Below, in pieces: positions 26,385 to 35,176 of a stretch of DNA of 64,000 nucleotides. The stretch is taken from contig CALYLO010000003.1 in the NCBI GenBank assembly GCA_944800085.1, forward strand, positions 62,001-126,000. Reading direction: 5' to 3'. The translations under genes were made by a program, and so were the position numbers. Within the stretch, counting starts at the first letter, position 1, and every line of letters starts with the position of its first letter. Under the pieces are notes generated by a model that ran no database searches, was not told where the DNA came from, and worked only from the letters and a program-made list of their open reading frames with translations. The stretch comes from Paenibacillus melissococcoides (GTDB lineage: Bacteria; Bacillota; Bacilli; Paenibacillales; Paenibacillaceae).

Positions 26385-27563
26385 TTGAAAACATCAACGG
26401 CGTCAATGCTATATTTTGATCATAGCGCATCCACGCCTCCGCATCCGGACGTCATTCGGACGATGACGGAAGTGATGGAGCAAATATATGCCAATCCCTC
26501 TTCGATTCATCAAATGGGAGGCCAGGCGGAGCAGTTGGTCCGGCGGGCGCGCGAAGTCGTGGCCGGCGCGTTGAACGCCTCCCCGAACAGCGTCATTTTC
26601 ACGTCCGGGGCGACCGAGAGCAACAACCTCGCCATATTGGGTACGGTGCGCGCTCTTGCCGGGGGGCGCTCGCGGCATGTAATCACGTCGGCAGTCGAGC
26701 ATGCCTCCGTCTACGAATGCTTCCGGGAGCTGGAGCGGGAGGGCGTCGCCGTCACGTATTTGCCCGTAGATGATCATGGGCGCATCCGTCCGGAGGAGCT
26801 GGAAGCGGCGATCCGGCCGGACACGGCGCTCATTTCGCTGATGCATGTCAATAACGAGACCGGATCGGTGCAGCCTCTTGCCGAGGCAGGCCGCATCGTG
26901 CGCGCGCATCCAGGCATCGTGTTCCACGTGGACGGCGTGCAGGGCCTGGGCAAGCTGCCGATCGATCTGGAGGGTTGGGGCGTGCATTTGTACAGCCTCT
27001 CCGGGCATAAAATCCGGGGGCCGAAAGGAGTCGGCGCCTTGCTGCGGCGGGGACAAGCTCCGTTGAAGCCCTTGTTCGCGGGAGGAGCGCAGGAGCACCG
27101 TCTCCGTCCGGGCACCGTCAATGTGCCGGGCGTCATCGCCCTGTCCAAGGCGGTCCGTCTCGCCGTCGAAGAGCAGCAGGCGAATTACGAGCGCTGGTCC
27201 GAGCTGCGCGGACTGCTGCTTCGCCGGTTGGAGCAGTTGGATCCGCTTGTGGTGAACAGTCCGCCGCTTCCCCTTGCCGCGCCGCACATCGTCAATCTGT
27301 CGTTCCCCGGCATGAAGTCCGAAGTGGTGGTGCACGCGCTGGAAGAACTGGGCGTTGTTGTCTCCACCCAATCGGCATGCTCTTCCAAGCTGCACCAGCC
27401 GAGCCGGGTGCTGATGGCGATGACGAACGATGCGGAACGCGCGGCGAGCGGGCTTCGCATCAGCATGGGCGCCGATACCGATACGGCAAGCATCGAACGG
27501 CTGGCCGACGCATTGGCGCAAGTGACGAAGCGGCTCGCTCCCATGCGGACAAGCCGAAGATAA
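26385..27563 (+). CDS. Cysteine desulfurase (NifS/IscS family)
   Basis: A PLP enzyme that takes sulfur from cysteine. The PLP lysine is in SLSGHKIRGPKGVGAL, and the catalytic cysteine in STQSACSS. Length is 392 residues. A very strong ribosome binding site (AAAGGAGG) is placed before the TTG at 26385; an ATG at 26406 would cut off the first residues. It lies 24 bases before thiI, the same pairing as B. subtilis nifZ-thiI, so it is probably the dedicated sulfur donor for ThiI (inference). A 230-base gap precedes it. Confidence 0.93.
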   Translation: MKTSTASMLYFDHSASTPPHPDVIRTMTEVMEQIYANPSSIHQMGGQAEQLVRRAREVVAGALNASPNSVIFTSGATESNNLAILGTVRALAGGRSRHVITSAVEHASVYECFRELEREGVAVTYLPVDDHGRIRPEELEAAIRPDTALISLMHVNNETGSVQPLAEAGRIVRAHPGIVFHVDGVQGLGKLPIDLEGWGVHLYSLSGHKIRGPKGVGALLRRGQAPLKPLFAGGAQEHRLRPGTVNVPGVIALSKAVRLAVEEQQANYERWSELRGLLLRRLEQLDPLVVNSPPLPLAAPHIVNLSFPGMKSEVVVHALEELGVVVSTQSACSSKLHQPSRVLMAMTNDAERAASGLRISMGADTDTASIERLADALAQVTKRLAPMRTSRR

Positions 27564-27587
27564 ACAGGGGAAAGGACCGAACCAGCT

Positions 27588-28874
27588 ATGAAATACGATA
27601 TGATACTTCTCCGTTACGGGGAATTGGCCATCAAAGGAAAGAACCGCAGCAGATTTGAAAAAGCCGCTTACCAGCATGTCAAGTTCGTGCTGGCGCCCTT
27701 CCCGCAGGCCAAAATTATCCGGGTATACGGCCGAATGTACGTGGAATTGAACGGAGAACCGATAGATGAGGTGGTTGGCGCCCTTCGCCGGGTGTTCGGC
27801 ATCGTGTCGCTAAGCCCGGTAAAGCGGGCTCCTTCGGAGCTGGAACCGATTGTGGAGACGGCGCTGCAGCTTATGGCCGAGATGAATCCGGGGGAAAACA
27901 CGACCTTCAAGGTCACGGCCCGGAGAGCCTGGAAAGCCTTCCCGCATGGATCGCAGGAAATGAACCATCTGGTCGGCGCCCCGATTCTGCGCAAATATCC
28001 GCAGCTTACCGTCGATGTCCGCCAGCCGGATATCGAGCTGCATGTCGAGGTGCGCGAGGAAGGGACCTATCTGTTCAATGAGGTCATTCTGGGCGCGGGG
28101 GGCTTCCCGCTGGCATCCAACGGGCGGGCCATGCTGCTGCTGTCCGGCGGAATTGACAGCCCCGTAGCCGGGTACCAGGCGCTGCGCAAAGGTCTGGAAA
28201 TCGAGGCGATTCATTTCCACAGCTATCCGTTCACGAGCGAACGCGCTAAGCAAAAGGTGCTGGATCTGGCCCAGGTGCTGGCCAACTACGCCGGACGGAT
28301 GCGGGTGCACCTCGTCCCGTTCACCGAGATTCAGACGCGGCTGCATCAGGAAGCGCCGGATAATTTGATGATCACGCTGATGCGGCGGGCGATGATGCGC
28401 ATCTCGACCCGCTTGGCCGAACAGCGCAAAGCCGGGGCCCTCATCTCGGGGGACAGCCTCGGGCAAGTGGCGAGCCAGACGCTCGGGAGCATGAACGTCA
28501 TCGGGCGCGTGACCGATCTGCCGCTTCTGCGTCCGCTCGTCACGATGGACAAGAATGAAATTATCCGCATTGCGGAGCAGATCGGAACCTATGACCTGTC
28601 CATCCTGCCGTATGAGGATTGCTGCACCTTGTTCGTGCCGAAATCGCCTTCCACGAATCCGAATCTGCGCGTCGTCGAATATGCCGAGCATTCCTTGAAG
28701 GATTATGAAGCGCTGCTCGAAGCGGCGGTGGCGCAGACAGAGTCCCTCGTCCTGCGGGCCGGGGGAAGTCCGGACCAGGCGATTGTCCTGTCCGGGGAAC
28801 GGCAAGATTCGTCCGAAGCGGCAGCATCGGGCAAGCCGGACGGCGAGCCCGCCCGGACGGATGACTGGTTCTAA
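27588..28874 (+). CDS. thiI: tRNA 4-thiouridine synthase / thiamine biosynthesis protein ThiI
   Basis: ThiI adenylates U8 of tRNA and uses sulfur from the upstream desulfurase to form 4-thiouridine. The start YDMILLRYGELAIKGKNR and a THUMP domain (about 60-165) are followed by the PP-loop SGGIDSPVAGYQA near residue 184 and by DCCTLFVPKSPSTNP. No C-terminal rhodanese domain is present, as in other Bacilli. The last 25 residues are a polar, low-complexity extension beyond the usual end (428 versus about 400). Confidence 0.94.
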   Translation: MKYDMILLRYGELAIKGKNRSRFEKAAYQHVKFVLAPFPQAKIIRVYGRMYVELNGEPIDEVVGALRRVFGIVSLSPVKRAPSELEPIVETALQLMAEMNPGENTTFKVTARRAWKAFPHGSQEMNHLVGAPILRKYPQLTVDVRQPDIELHVEVREEGTYLFNEVILGAGGFPLASNGRAMLLLSGGIDSPVAGYQALRKGLEIEAIHFHSYPFTSERAKQKVLDLAQVLANYAGRMRVHLVPFTEIQTRLHQEAPDNLMITLMRRAMMRISTRLAEQRKAGALISGDSLGQVASQTLGSMNVIGRVTDLPLLRPLVTMDKNEIIRIAEQIGTYDLSILPYEDCCTLFVPKSPSTNPNLRVVEYAEHSLKDYEALLEAAVAQTESLVLRAGGSPDQAIVLSGERQDSSEAAASGKPDGEPARTDDWF

Positions 28875-28923
28875 CAGGCAATACAGGATTCTTATGCGGT
28901 TCATGCGAAAATAAACGTCATAG

Positions 28924-28957
28924 CCTGTCTCCTCTGCTCATACATGTAGTAGACAGG
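28924..28957 (+). other. Hairpin abutting the terC ribosome binding site
   Basis: CCTGTCT (28924-28930) pairs with AGACAGG (28951-28957). The right arm runs straight into GGGGGA, the ribosome binding site of the next gene. No T-run follows. I see no yybP-ykoY manganese riboswitch here, though such elements often precede terC genes. Confidence 0.5.
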
Positions 28958-28968
28958 GGGGACGGACT

Positions 28969-29637
28969 GTGGACTCGATATGGATTATAGGGGAAATACT
29001 GTTGATCAACACGGTGCTGAGCGGGGACAATGCGGTCATTATCGCCATGGCTTCCCGCCACCTTCCCGAACATTACCGCCGCCAAGCGGTATGGTGGGGC
29101 GTGGGAGGCGCCGTGCTGATGCGCTGCGTGCTTACGGTGGCGGCCGTCACGCTGCTGCGAATCCCGCTGCTCCAAGCGGCAGGCGGAGCCATGCTCTTCG
29201 CCATCGCCGTCCAATTGACCGCCTCGCCCCGGCAAGAGCCGGAAGCGATGAGAGAGGCCGGCTCCTTATGGACGGCGATTCGCACCGTTCTGATCGCGGA
29301 TTTCGTGATGAGTCTGGATAACGTGCTGGCTATCGCGGCCATTGCGAAGGGACGAATGGAATTCATCATCCTCGGCATTGCGCTCAGTATTCCGCTTATC
29401 GTATGGGGCAGCGCGATCATCAGCCGCTGGCTGGAGCGGCTGCCGCTGCTCATGTATGCGGGAGCCGGGATTCTGGCATACACCGCCGGGGAGATGATTG
29501 CGTCCGATACGAAGATCATCGCCTGGTTAGACCGGCCGGGTCTTCGCCTCGAAGAGAGCCTTCCTTGGGTAATGGTCGGACTGGCATTGCTTCTCAGTGT
29601 ATTTTTTCGCGGCAGGGGCAAGATCGGAACAGAATAA
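28969..29637 (+). CDS. TerC/YjbE family integral membrane protein
   Basis: A 222-residue protein with about seven hydrophobic segments. The family motifs are clear: NTVLSGDNAVIIAMA near residue 15 and DFVMSLDNVLAIAAIA near 115, with acidic residues inside the membrane. TerC-family proteins are linked to tellurium resistance and, in Bacilli, to manganese export. The start is GTG with AGGGGGGAC upstream. A terminator follows at 29670. Confidence 0.88.
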   Translation: MDSIWIIGEILLINTVLSGDNAVIIAMASRHLPEHYRRQAVWWGVGGAVLMRCVLTVAAVTLLRIPLLQAAGGAMLFAIAVQLTASPRQEPEAMREAGSLWTAIRTVLIADFVMSLDNVLAIAAIAKGRMEFIILGIALSIPLIVWGSAIISRWLERLPLLMYAGAGILAYTAGEMIASDTKIIAWLDRPGLRLEESLPWVMVGLALLLSVFFRGRGKIGTE

Positions 29638-29669
29638 CACCCGTGCGGTGCGATGATGCGGTCCTGCAC

Positions 29670-29706
29670 ACAGCCGCTGCCCCCTTTGGGGAACGGCTGT
29701 TTTTTT
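29670..29706 (+). terminator. Terminator after terC
   Basis: ACAGCCG (29670-29676) pairs with CGGCTGT (29694-29700), with CCCC/GGGG inside, followed by six T. Confidence 0.88.
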
Positions 29707-29850
29707 GCGCCATTTGCGGAATTTGCAAATTTTCAGGTGATGGTGGTATTTTTCCGCACTTTCATATACACTAGAAAAGATAAAAATGACGCACCGAAAG
29801 CCGCACGCTGTCTGTCAAATCGTAACCATGATGCATGGAGGTATTGTCGA

Positions 29851-30336
29851 ATGGGCAAAAATCAACAAGTAATCGGCATCGTTATCCTCGCAGCAGGCTT
29901 ATTTATATTGTTGGGGAAATGGGGAGTCTTTGCTTTTATCGGCGGCGCCTTGTGGCCGCTCATTATGTTTCTTGCCGGATTGGGCGCTTACGCTCTCGTT
30001 CGGGCCAGAATCGCCCCGCCCGTGACGATGGTGCCTGCGGGCATGCTGACTGTCTATGGCGTTCTGTTCATGCTGACGCATTGGATTAGCGCCGGTCTGT
30101 TCGCATGGCTGTGGCCTCTGCTTCTGATTGGGGTCGGGGTTGGCCTGTACGGCTATTATGTGGAAGATCCGCTCCATCCGCGCAACGCATGGCTCGGTTC
30201 GCTGTTGTTCGGCGGGGCAGGGATCGGCATTTTTATCCTGATGCTCATGATTACAATCAGCCTCTACATGATTGCGATTGCGCTCATCGTGGTTGGAGCC
30301 GCCCTCGTGTTCGGCCGCTTGGGCCGAAGATATTAA
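29851..30336 (+). CDS. LiaF-TM-like membrane protein
   Basis: A 161-residue protein that is almost all membrane: QVIGIVILAAGLFILLGKWG, FIGGALWPLIMFLAGLGAY, MLTVYGVLFMLTHW, WLWPLLLIGVGVGLYGYYV and a final long hydrophobic stretch. The repeated 'WPLLLIGVG..L' pattern resembles the membrane part of LiaF-like cell-envelope stress proteins (DUF5668); this is a weak assignment. ATGGAGGT precedes the ATG. The frame is open upstream from 29653 but runs through the terC terminator. Confidence 0.7.
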   Translation: MGKNQQVIGIVILAAGLFILLGKWGVFAFIGGALWPLIMFLAGLGAYALVRARIAPPVTMVPAGMLTVYGVLFMLTHWISAGLFAWLWPLLLIGVGVGLYGYYVEDPLHPRNAWLGSLLFGGAGIGIFILMLMITISLYMIAIALIVVGAALVFGRLGRRY

Positions 30337-30378
30337 GAGGCTTGCCGCAACATGGAGACATCATTCCGTCCGAGTAGA

Positions 30379-30403
30379 AACGCCGCTTCATTCCGGCGTT
30401 TTT
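30379..30403 (+). terminator. Terminator before typA
   Basis: AACGCCG (30379-30385) pairs with CGGCGTT (30394-30400), followed by TTTC. Confidence 0.7.
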
Positions 30404-30487
30404 CTTGATGAATCGCCTTGTTCGCCTTGCCGCGGACGAGGAGATTCCAATGCTTGTCATTCACATCCAGAAGGGAAAGGTTCAAGT

Positions 30488-32329
30488 ATGCAAGATCGAC
30501 AAAACATTCGCAATATCGCTATTATCGCCCACGTTGACCATGGCAAGACGACGCTCGTGGACAAGCTTCTCCAGCAGTCCGGAACGTACCGCGAGAATGA
30601 AATGGTTCAGGAACGCGTCATGGACTCCAACGATCTGGAGCGTGAACGCGGCATTACGATTTTGGCCAAAAATACGGCGATTACGTATAAAGATTACCTG
30701 ATTAATATTGTGGATACTCCGGGTCACGCCGACTTCGGCGGAGAAGTCGAGCGCATTATGAAAATGGTCGACGGGGTGCTGCTGGTCGTCGATGCCTTCG
30801 AAGGCTGCATGCCGCAGACGAAGTTCGTGCTCCGCAAAGCCCTGGAGCATAATCTGACGCCGATCGTCGTCGTCAATAAAATCGACCGTCCGAATGCCCG
30901 GCCGCATGAAGTCATTGACGAAGTGCTTGAATTGTTCATCGAGCTCGAGGCCAATGACGACCAGCTCGACTTCCCGGTCGTCTACGCGTCCGCTCTGAAC
31001 GGGACGTCGAGCTTGTCGCCAGAGCAGCAGGACAGCAACATGCAATCGCTCTATGACACGATCGTGGAGCATATCCCCGCTCCGGCGGAGAACCCGGATG
31101 AGCCGCTCCAGTTCCTCGTTACGCTGCTGGACTACAATGAATATATGGGCCGGATTGCGATCGGACGCGTGAACCGGGGCCGCATCCGCCAGGGGCAGGC
31201 CGTCGCCGTCATCAACCGCGAGGGTCAAGTGAAGCAGGCGCGGATTGAGAAGTTGTTCGGCTTCCAAGGATTGAAGCGGATCGAGCGCGACGAGGCCGGG
31301 GCCGGAGATATCGTGGCCATTGCCGGAATCAAGGACATCAATATCGGCGAGACGCTGGCCGATCCGGCGCATCCGGAGGCACTGCCTGTCCTTCATATCG
31401 ACGAGCCTACGCTGCAGATGACCTTCCTCGTGAACAACAGTCCGTTCGCCGGAAGAGAAGGAAAATGGATTACGTCCCGCAAGCTGCGCGAACGGCTGAT
31501 GAAGGAACTGGAGACCGATGTCAGCTTGCGGGTGGAGGATACCGATAGTCCGGATGCCTTCATCGTCTCCGGGCGGGGCGAGCTTCACCTGGGCATTCTG
31601 ATCGAGAATATGCGCCGTGAAGGCTATGAACTCCAGGTGTCGAAGCCGGAGGTCATCGTCAAAGTGATCGACGGCAAAAAAATGGAGCCGATCGAGCGGC
31701 TCGTGATCGACATTCCGGAGGATAGCACCGGTCCGGTCATGGAGAGCTTGGGCACCCGGCGGGCCGAGATGGTCAATATGATCAATCATGGGAACGGCCA
31801 GGTCCGCCTGGAATTTCTGATTCCGGCCCGCGGGCTGATCGGGTACCGGACCACTTTCCTGACGCTGACTCGCGGCTACGGCATTATGAACCATGCCTTC
31901 GACCATTACGGTCCTTATGTCGGCGGCCAGGTAGGCGGACGGCACCAAGGGGTGCTGGTCTCGACCGAGACGGGCACAAGCACGATGTACGGCATGCTGT
32001 CGGTCGAGGATCGCGGCGTGCTGTTCCTTCAGCCGGGCACCGAAGTGTATGAGGGCATGATCGTCGGCGAGCATAATCGCGACAACGATATCGTCGTCAA
32101 CATCTGCAAAGAGAAGGCCTTGACGAACGTCCGGTCGGCGACGAAGGACGAGACGGTCCGCATGAAGACGCCGCGCCTGTTCTCGCTGGAGCAGGCTCTG
32201 GAATATTTGAACGATGATGAATACTGCGAGATTACTCCATCCACGGTCCGGCTTCGCAAAAAAATTCTGAACAAGAGCGAACGCGAACGGGCAGAAAAAG
32301 TGCGCAAAATGTCCGAATCCCATGTATAA
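30488..32329 (+). CDS. typA: GTPase TypA/BipA
   Basis: A ribosome-binding translational GTPase of 613 residues, needed for 50S assembly at low temperature and for stress responses. G1 is [15 protein letters not shown] near residue 12, G2/G3 are in [15 protein letters not shown] and [14 protein letters not shown], and G4 is VNKIDRP. EF-G-like domains and the unique C-terminal domain follow. AGAAGGGAAAGG lies upstream of the ATG; the longer open frame (from 30272) has no start signal and crosses the terminator. YlaH follows, as in B. subtilis (ylaG-ylaH). Confidence 0.96.
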   Translation: MQDRQNIRNIAIIAHVDHGKTTLVDKLLQQSGTYRENEMVQERVMDSNDLERERGITILAKNTAITYKDYLINIVDTPGHADFGGEVERIMKMVDGVLLVVDAFEGCMPQTKFVLRKALEHNLTPIVVVNKIDRPNARPHEVIDEVLELFIELEANDDQLDFPVVYASALNGTSSLSPEQQDSNMQSLYDTIVEHIPAPAENPDEPLQFLVTLLDYNEYMGRIAIGRVNRGRIRQGQAVAVINREGQVKQARIEKLFGFQGLKRIERDEAGAGDIVAIAGIKDINIGETLADPAHPEALPVLHIDEPTLQMTFLVNNSPFAGREGKWITSRKLRERLMKELETDVSLRVEDTDSPDAFIVSGRGELHLGILIENMRREGYELQVSKPEVIVKVIDGKKMEPIERLVIDIPEDSTGPVMESLGTRRAEMVNMINHGNGQVRLEFLIPARGLIGYRTTFLTLTRGYGIMNHAFDHYGPYVGGQVGGRHQGVLVSTETGTSTMYGMLSVEDRGVLFLQPGTEVYEGMIVGEHNRDNDIVVNICKEKALTNVRSATKDETVRMKTPRLFSLEQALEYLNDDEYCEITPSTVRLRKKILNKSERERAEKVRKMSESHV

Positions 32330-32366
32330 TGAAATTTGGACAACGTTGGAAAAGGAGTGACCCTCG

Positions 32367-32657
32367 ATGCAAGCGTGGTTGGCATCCCATCCATATATAA
32401 GCTACGTGCTTATTTTTGCGTTCATGGTGTACATCTTCAATAAAGTGTTCCGTACGCAGCAGAAGCTGCCCTTGCTCAAAGAAATTTTGGTGTATCTGTT
32501 TATGGCGGTCGGGGCGTTCATTCTTCTTATTTTCCAGATCGACAAGCTGCCGATCGTGCAGTGTCTGTCCGTGGCTGTCATCTTAATGTTCATGGTGCGC
32601 ATCCGCTACTTCGTGGAAGAGCGGCGGCGCAAAAAAGAAGCGAATAATCAAGGCTGA
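32367..32657 (+). CDS. ylaH: YlaH-like membrane protein
   Basis: A 96-residue protein with three hydrophobic segments (YISYVLIFAFMVYIFNKVF, LLKEILVYLFMAVGAFILLIF, VQCLSVAVILMFMVRI) and a basic C-terminus. Position after typA and the sequence pattern match B. subtilis YlaH. The function is unknown. AAAGGAGTGA precedes the ATG. A perfect 9-bp hairpin with a GGAA loop lies at 32668-32689, just after the stop. Confidence 0.85.
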   Translation: MQAWLASHPYISYVLIFAFMVYIFNKVFRTQQKLPLLKEILVYLFMAVGAFILLIFQIDKLPIVQCLSVAVILMFMVRIRYFVEERRRKKEANNQG

Positions 32658-32667
32658 TTAGGATTGA

Positions 32668-32689
32668 CCCGCTGCCGGAAGGCAGCGGG
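32668..32689. other. 9-bp hairpin with GNRA tetraloop
   Basis: CCCGCTGCC and GGCAGCGGG are perfect complements around GGAA. There is no T-run. It separates ylaH from the next small gene and may stabilise the ylaH mRNA end. Confidence 0.5.
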
Positions 32690-32717
32690 CATCTGAACAG
32701 AAGGGACGAGGGCGCAT

Positions 32718-32999
32718 ATGATGAAGCTGCCGGTTGCGCTGTTCAATTGGCTGCAGATGAAGATCGTGGCAGATGCCCGCCCCGAGGATGGGGCGGCCAA
32801 GGAGACGGTTGCTTTTTTTGAAGATATTTTGCGCGAAGATCATCGGCTGGGATCCGTCGCCGCGGAATGGAACGAGGCGGAAGACCGCTATGTCGTGACC
32901 TATGAACGGGACGGGGCCGCGCATTCCGAGCGGTTCGAGCGGGAAGAAGCCGAACGGCTGTGGAAAGACATTGAAGCGAATCCGAAATACAACGAGTAA
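32718..32999 (+). CDS. Hypothetical protein (93 residues)
   Basis: I do not recognise this family. It is small, acidic and probably soluble: an amphipathic start (KLPVALFNWLQMKIVADARP), then a helix (AAKETVAFFEDILREDHRL) and a beta-like part (VAAEWNEAEDRYVVTYERDG). There is no signal peptide and no membrane segment. AAGGGACGAGGG precedes the double ATG at 32718/32721. It lies 19 bases before the LCP gene and may share its transcript. Confidence 0.7.
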   Translation: MMKLPVALFNWLQMKIVADARPEDGAAKETVAFFEDILREDHRLGSVAAEWNEAEDRYVVTYERDGAAHSERFEREEAERLWKDIEANPKYNE

Positions 33000-33017
33000 C
33001 ATGATGTGGGAGGAATT

Positions 33018-34139
33018 ATGAATTCATCGACACCATTGCCGCCGAGAAAACAACAGAGCGTAAAAGCAGCTTCGGCACGCAAAGGCATGCCGAAATGGGT
33101 CAAGGGCATTCTCATTGCGATTATCATTCTATCTCTCGGCGTTATCAGTTACGCCGGATACATATTGCTGTATGCCAACAACAAGCTGGATGACATCTCC
33201 ACCGCCAAGGTCGGAGGAGAGGGAGCAAGCACGGTTCAGGCCACGCTGACGCCGAAGAGCGAACCCTTCTCGTTCGTGCTGCTCGGGCTGGATTACCGGC
33301 CGGAGCTTCCGGGGAAGCGGACGGATGTCATCATGGTCGGAGCGATTCATCCCGACACGCAGGAAGCGGTCCTTGTGTCGCTGCCGCGGGACACGTACTT
33401 CAATATTCCGGGTTACGGGCCGGATAAGCTGAATCATTTTTATCCTAACTTCTATGTGATGAAAGAGCGGGGCACCTTGGACAGCGAGACGCCGGAAGAC
33501 GAGATGCGGGTGATGCTCGGCCAATATTTAGGCATCGATCTGGACTATACGGCCGTCATTAACTTCAAAGGCTTCGTCGACCTGGTCGATGCGGTCGGCG
33601 GCGTTGATGTCAATGTCGATCAAGACATGTGCTACGTTGACAAGGAAGACGGCACCAATATTAATTTGAGCAAGGGTTTTCAACATCTGGACGGCAAAAA
33701 CGCGCTCGACTTCGTCCGTTACCGCAAATCGAACTGGCGATGCAGTCCTCAGACGCCGGGAACGACCGATTTCGACCGGAATAAGCGCCAGAATGCCGTG
33801 CTGAAGGAGATTGTCAGCAATATGCAGTCTCTGGGCGGCCTGACGAAGGCGACGGATGTCATTGACGCCTTGGCGGACAATTTCACGATCGATATGATGC
33901 CGTCCCAGATTCGCAGCGCCCTGACAACGTATATTACGATTGATAAGGATAATATTCATTACATCTCGGTCGACGGAGACTGGAAGAGTCCTTATATTTA
34001 TCCGTTCGAGGATAAATTGGAAGAGGCCAAGCAGGCGCTTAAGGACGTTCTGGCAGGCAAATCGCTGAAGGAGCCGGCCGTTCCGGAGGGGACCACGGAT
34101 CCGGCGGAGACGCCTGCCTCCCCTTCCCCTGCGGCCTAG
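33018..34139 (+). CDS. LytR-CpsA-Psr (LCP) family cell-wall glycopolymer ligase
   Basis: LCP enzymes attach teichoic acids or other polymers from undecaprenyl carriers to peptidoglycan, outside the membrane. The protein has a short basic N-terminus, one membrane segment (about 28-51) and the LCP domain with GLDYRPELPGKRTDVIM, VSLPRDTYF (catalytic-type arginine and aspartate) and DFVRYRKS. The tail is rich in P, T and A. GGGAGG before the ATG at 33018 decides the start over the GTG at 33006. Length is 373 residues. Confidence 0.92.
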   Translation: MNSSTPLPPRKQQSVKAASARKGMPKWVKGILIAIIILSLGVISYAGYILLYANNKLDDISTAKVGGEGASTVQATLTPKSEPFSFVLLGLDYRPELPGKRTDVIMVGAIHPDTQEAVLVSLPRDTYFNIPGYGPDKLNHFYPNFYVMKERGTLDSETPEDEMRVMLGQYLGIDLDYTAVINFKGFVDLVDAVGGVDVNVDQDMCYVDKEDGTNINLSKGFQHLDGKNALDFVRYRKSNWRCSPQTPGTTDFDRNKRQNAVLKEIVSNMQSLGGLTKATDVIDALADNFTIDMMPSQIRSALTTYITIDKDNIHYISVDGDWKSPYIYPFEDKLEEAKQALKDVLAGKSLKEPAVPEGTTDPAETPASPSPAA

Positions 34140-34222
34140 TTATACAAGTTGTATGCAATTTTTGCTTCACCGATTAATACAATAGAGTGACAGGGAGCGA
34201 ACTTGTGTAGGAGGTCGAAGCC

Positions 34223-34375
34223 ATGCCGAAGCAGCCAGCCGCGATGCACGATGGACAGCAGGATAGAATGCTGAACTTGCCGGGCAGCGGCCTGCTGCCG
34301 CACGACGCCGACGAGGCCTCCAGCCGGCGCGCGCCTATGGATGGGACGAGATCGGCGCCCATGCAAAAAGCCTAG
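34223..34375 (+). CDS. Hypothetical small protein (50 residues)
   Basis: A short open frame with a strong ribosome binding site (TAGGAGGT, seven bases before ATG). The product is polar and proline- and methionine-rich (MPKQPAAMHDGQQDRMLNL), with no membrane segment and no known motif. Its stop codon lies inside the terminator at 34363-34394. The signals suggest a real gene, but I cannot name a family. Confidence 0.55.
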   Translation: MPKQPAAMHDGQQDRMLNLPGSGLLPHDADEASSRRAPMDGTRSAPMQKA

Positions 34376-34394
34376 TGCATACTAGGCTTTTTGC
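34363..34394. terminator. Terminator overlapping the small ORF stop
   Basis: GCAAAAAGCCTAGT and ACTAGGCTTTTTGC pair perfectly (14 bp) around GCAT. A-run and T-run in the arms make it suitable in both directions, so it may also serve the minus-strand ylaJ, which ends at 34484. Confidence 0.85.
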
Positions 34395-34483
34395 TGTATT
34401 TAGGAACGTTGGCTATTGTCCTGTCTGGAACGGCTGCAGCCGCGTCCTTATCTTGCCTTGGCCGCTGCGGCTGACGGCTGGCG

Positions 34484-35026
34484 TTACCGCGCCTGCTGGG
34501 AGCGGGCTCCGTCCGTCGGGGCCGGTTCCGGCACATTCGACTCGATCTGCTTGACGTCATTCGGAATTTGCGGAACGATGCGTCCCACAATATCGGCGAG
34601 CTCGTTCGCGAAGCCGGATATCGGCCGGCCCTGCCGAATATCGGCGGCCATCTCGCGAAGTCTTGCATTAATGTCCATATCGGCCGTCACAAGCGCGTTG
34701 GCTCCATACTTATCCTTGCTCAAGGCCTCGGCCACGGAATATTTTACTGTTCCTACGCGGGAGCGTTCCATCCCGGAATCGACATCAATGCCGACGATCG
34801 CCGTATTTCCGAAGACGACGCAGTTTGCGTTTTTGACGCCGGGAACTTTGCGGGCCAGATTGGCCAGATGTTGGCTTACCGCCCCCGCGTCTTGAATGTT
34901 GCCCTTGCCGTCCTGGATCGGCTGAGCCTGACCTCCCGCGTAACCTCCCGGTGTCGCTTGCCTGTTCGCATTGCCGCATCCGGCGAGCATTCCTACGATC
35001 ACGATAGCAACCAGCAATCTATGCAT
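34484..35026 (-). CDS. ylaJ: YhcN/YlaJ family sporulation lipoprotein
   Basis: A 180-residue lipoprotein of the spore-specific YhcN/YlaJ family. The signal peptide ends in the lipobox LAGC (about residues 15-18). The domain body shows VKNANCVVFGNTAIVGIDVD, typical of the family. YlaJ-type proteins are found in the spore inner membrane region and have been linked to germination in B. subtilis. I prefer the ATG at 35026 over the GTG just before it. It is divergent from ylaK, the B. subtilis neighbour as well. Confidence 0.88.
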   Translation of the reverse strand: MHRLLVAIVIVGMLAGCGNANRQATPGGYAGGQAQPIQDGKGNIQDAGAVSQHLANLARKVPGVKNANCVVFGNTAIVGIDVDSGMERSRVGTVKYSVAEALSKDKYGANALVTADMDINARLREMAADIRQGRPISGFANELADIVGRIVPQIPNDVKQIESNVPEPAPTDGARSQQAR

Positions 35027-35176
35027 CACGTATCAACCTTTCCTTTTGTTTGACCCTAAAAAATGAGACTTCCGATTGAGTATAGTGTGAACGGCCGCGG
35101 CATTTTTTATGTAATGCAAAAATGAATCGCCATGCCCTCCCTCTTGGAACGGTCTGTTCGGCGAAAGGAGAATCCA

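Noticed and set aside
28875..28968. yybP-ykoY manganese riboswitch before terC
   Set aside because: The space is only about 90 bases and I do not find the conserved junction sequences; only a simple hairpin is visible.
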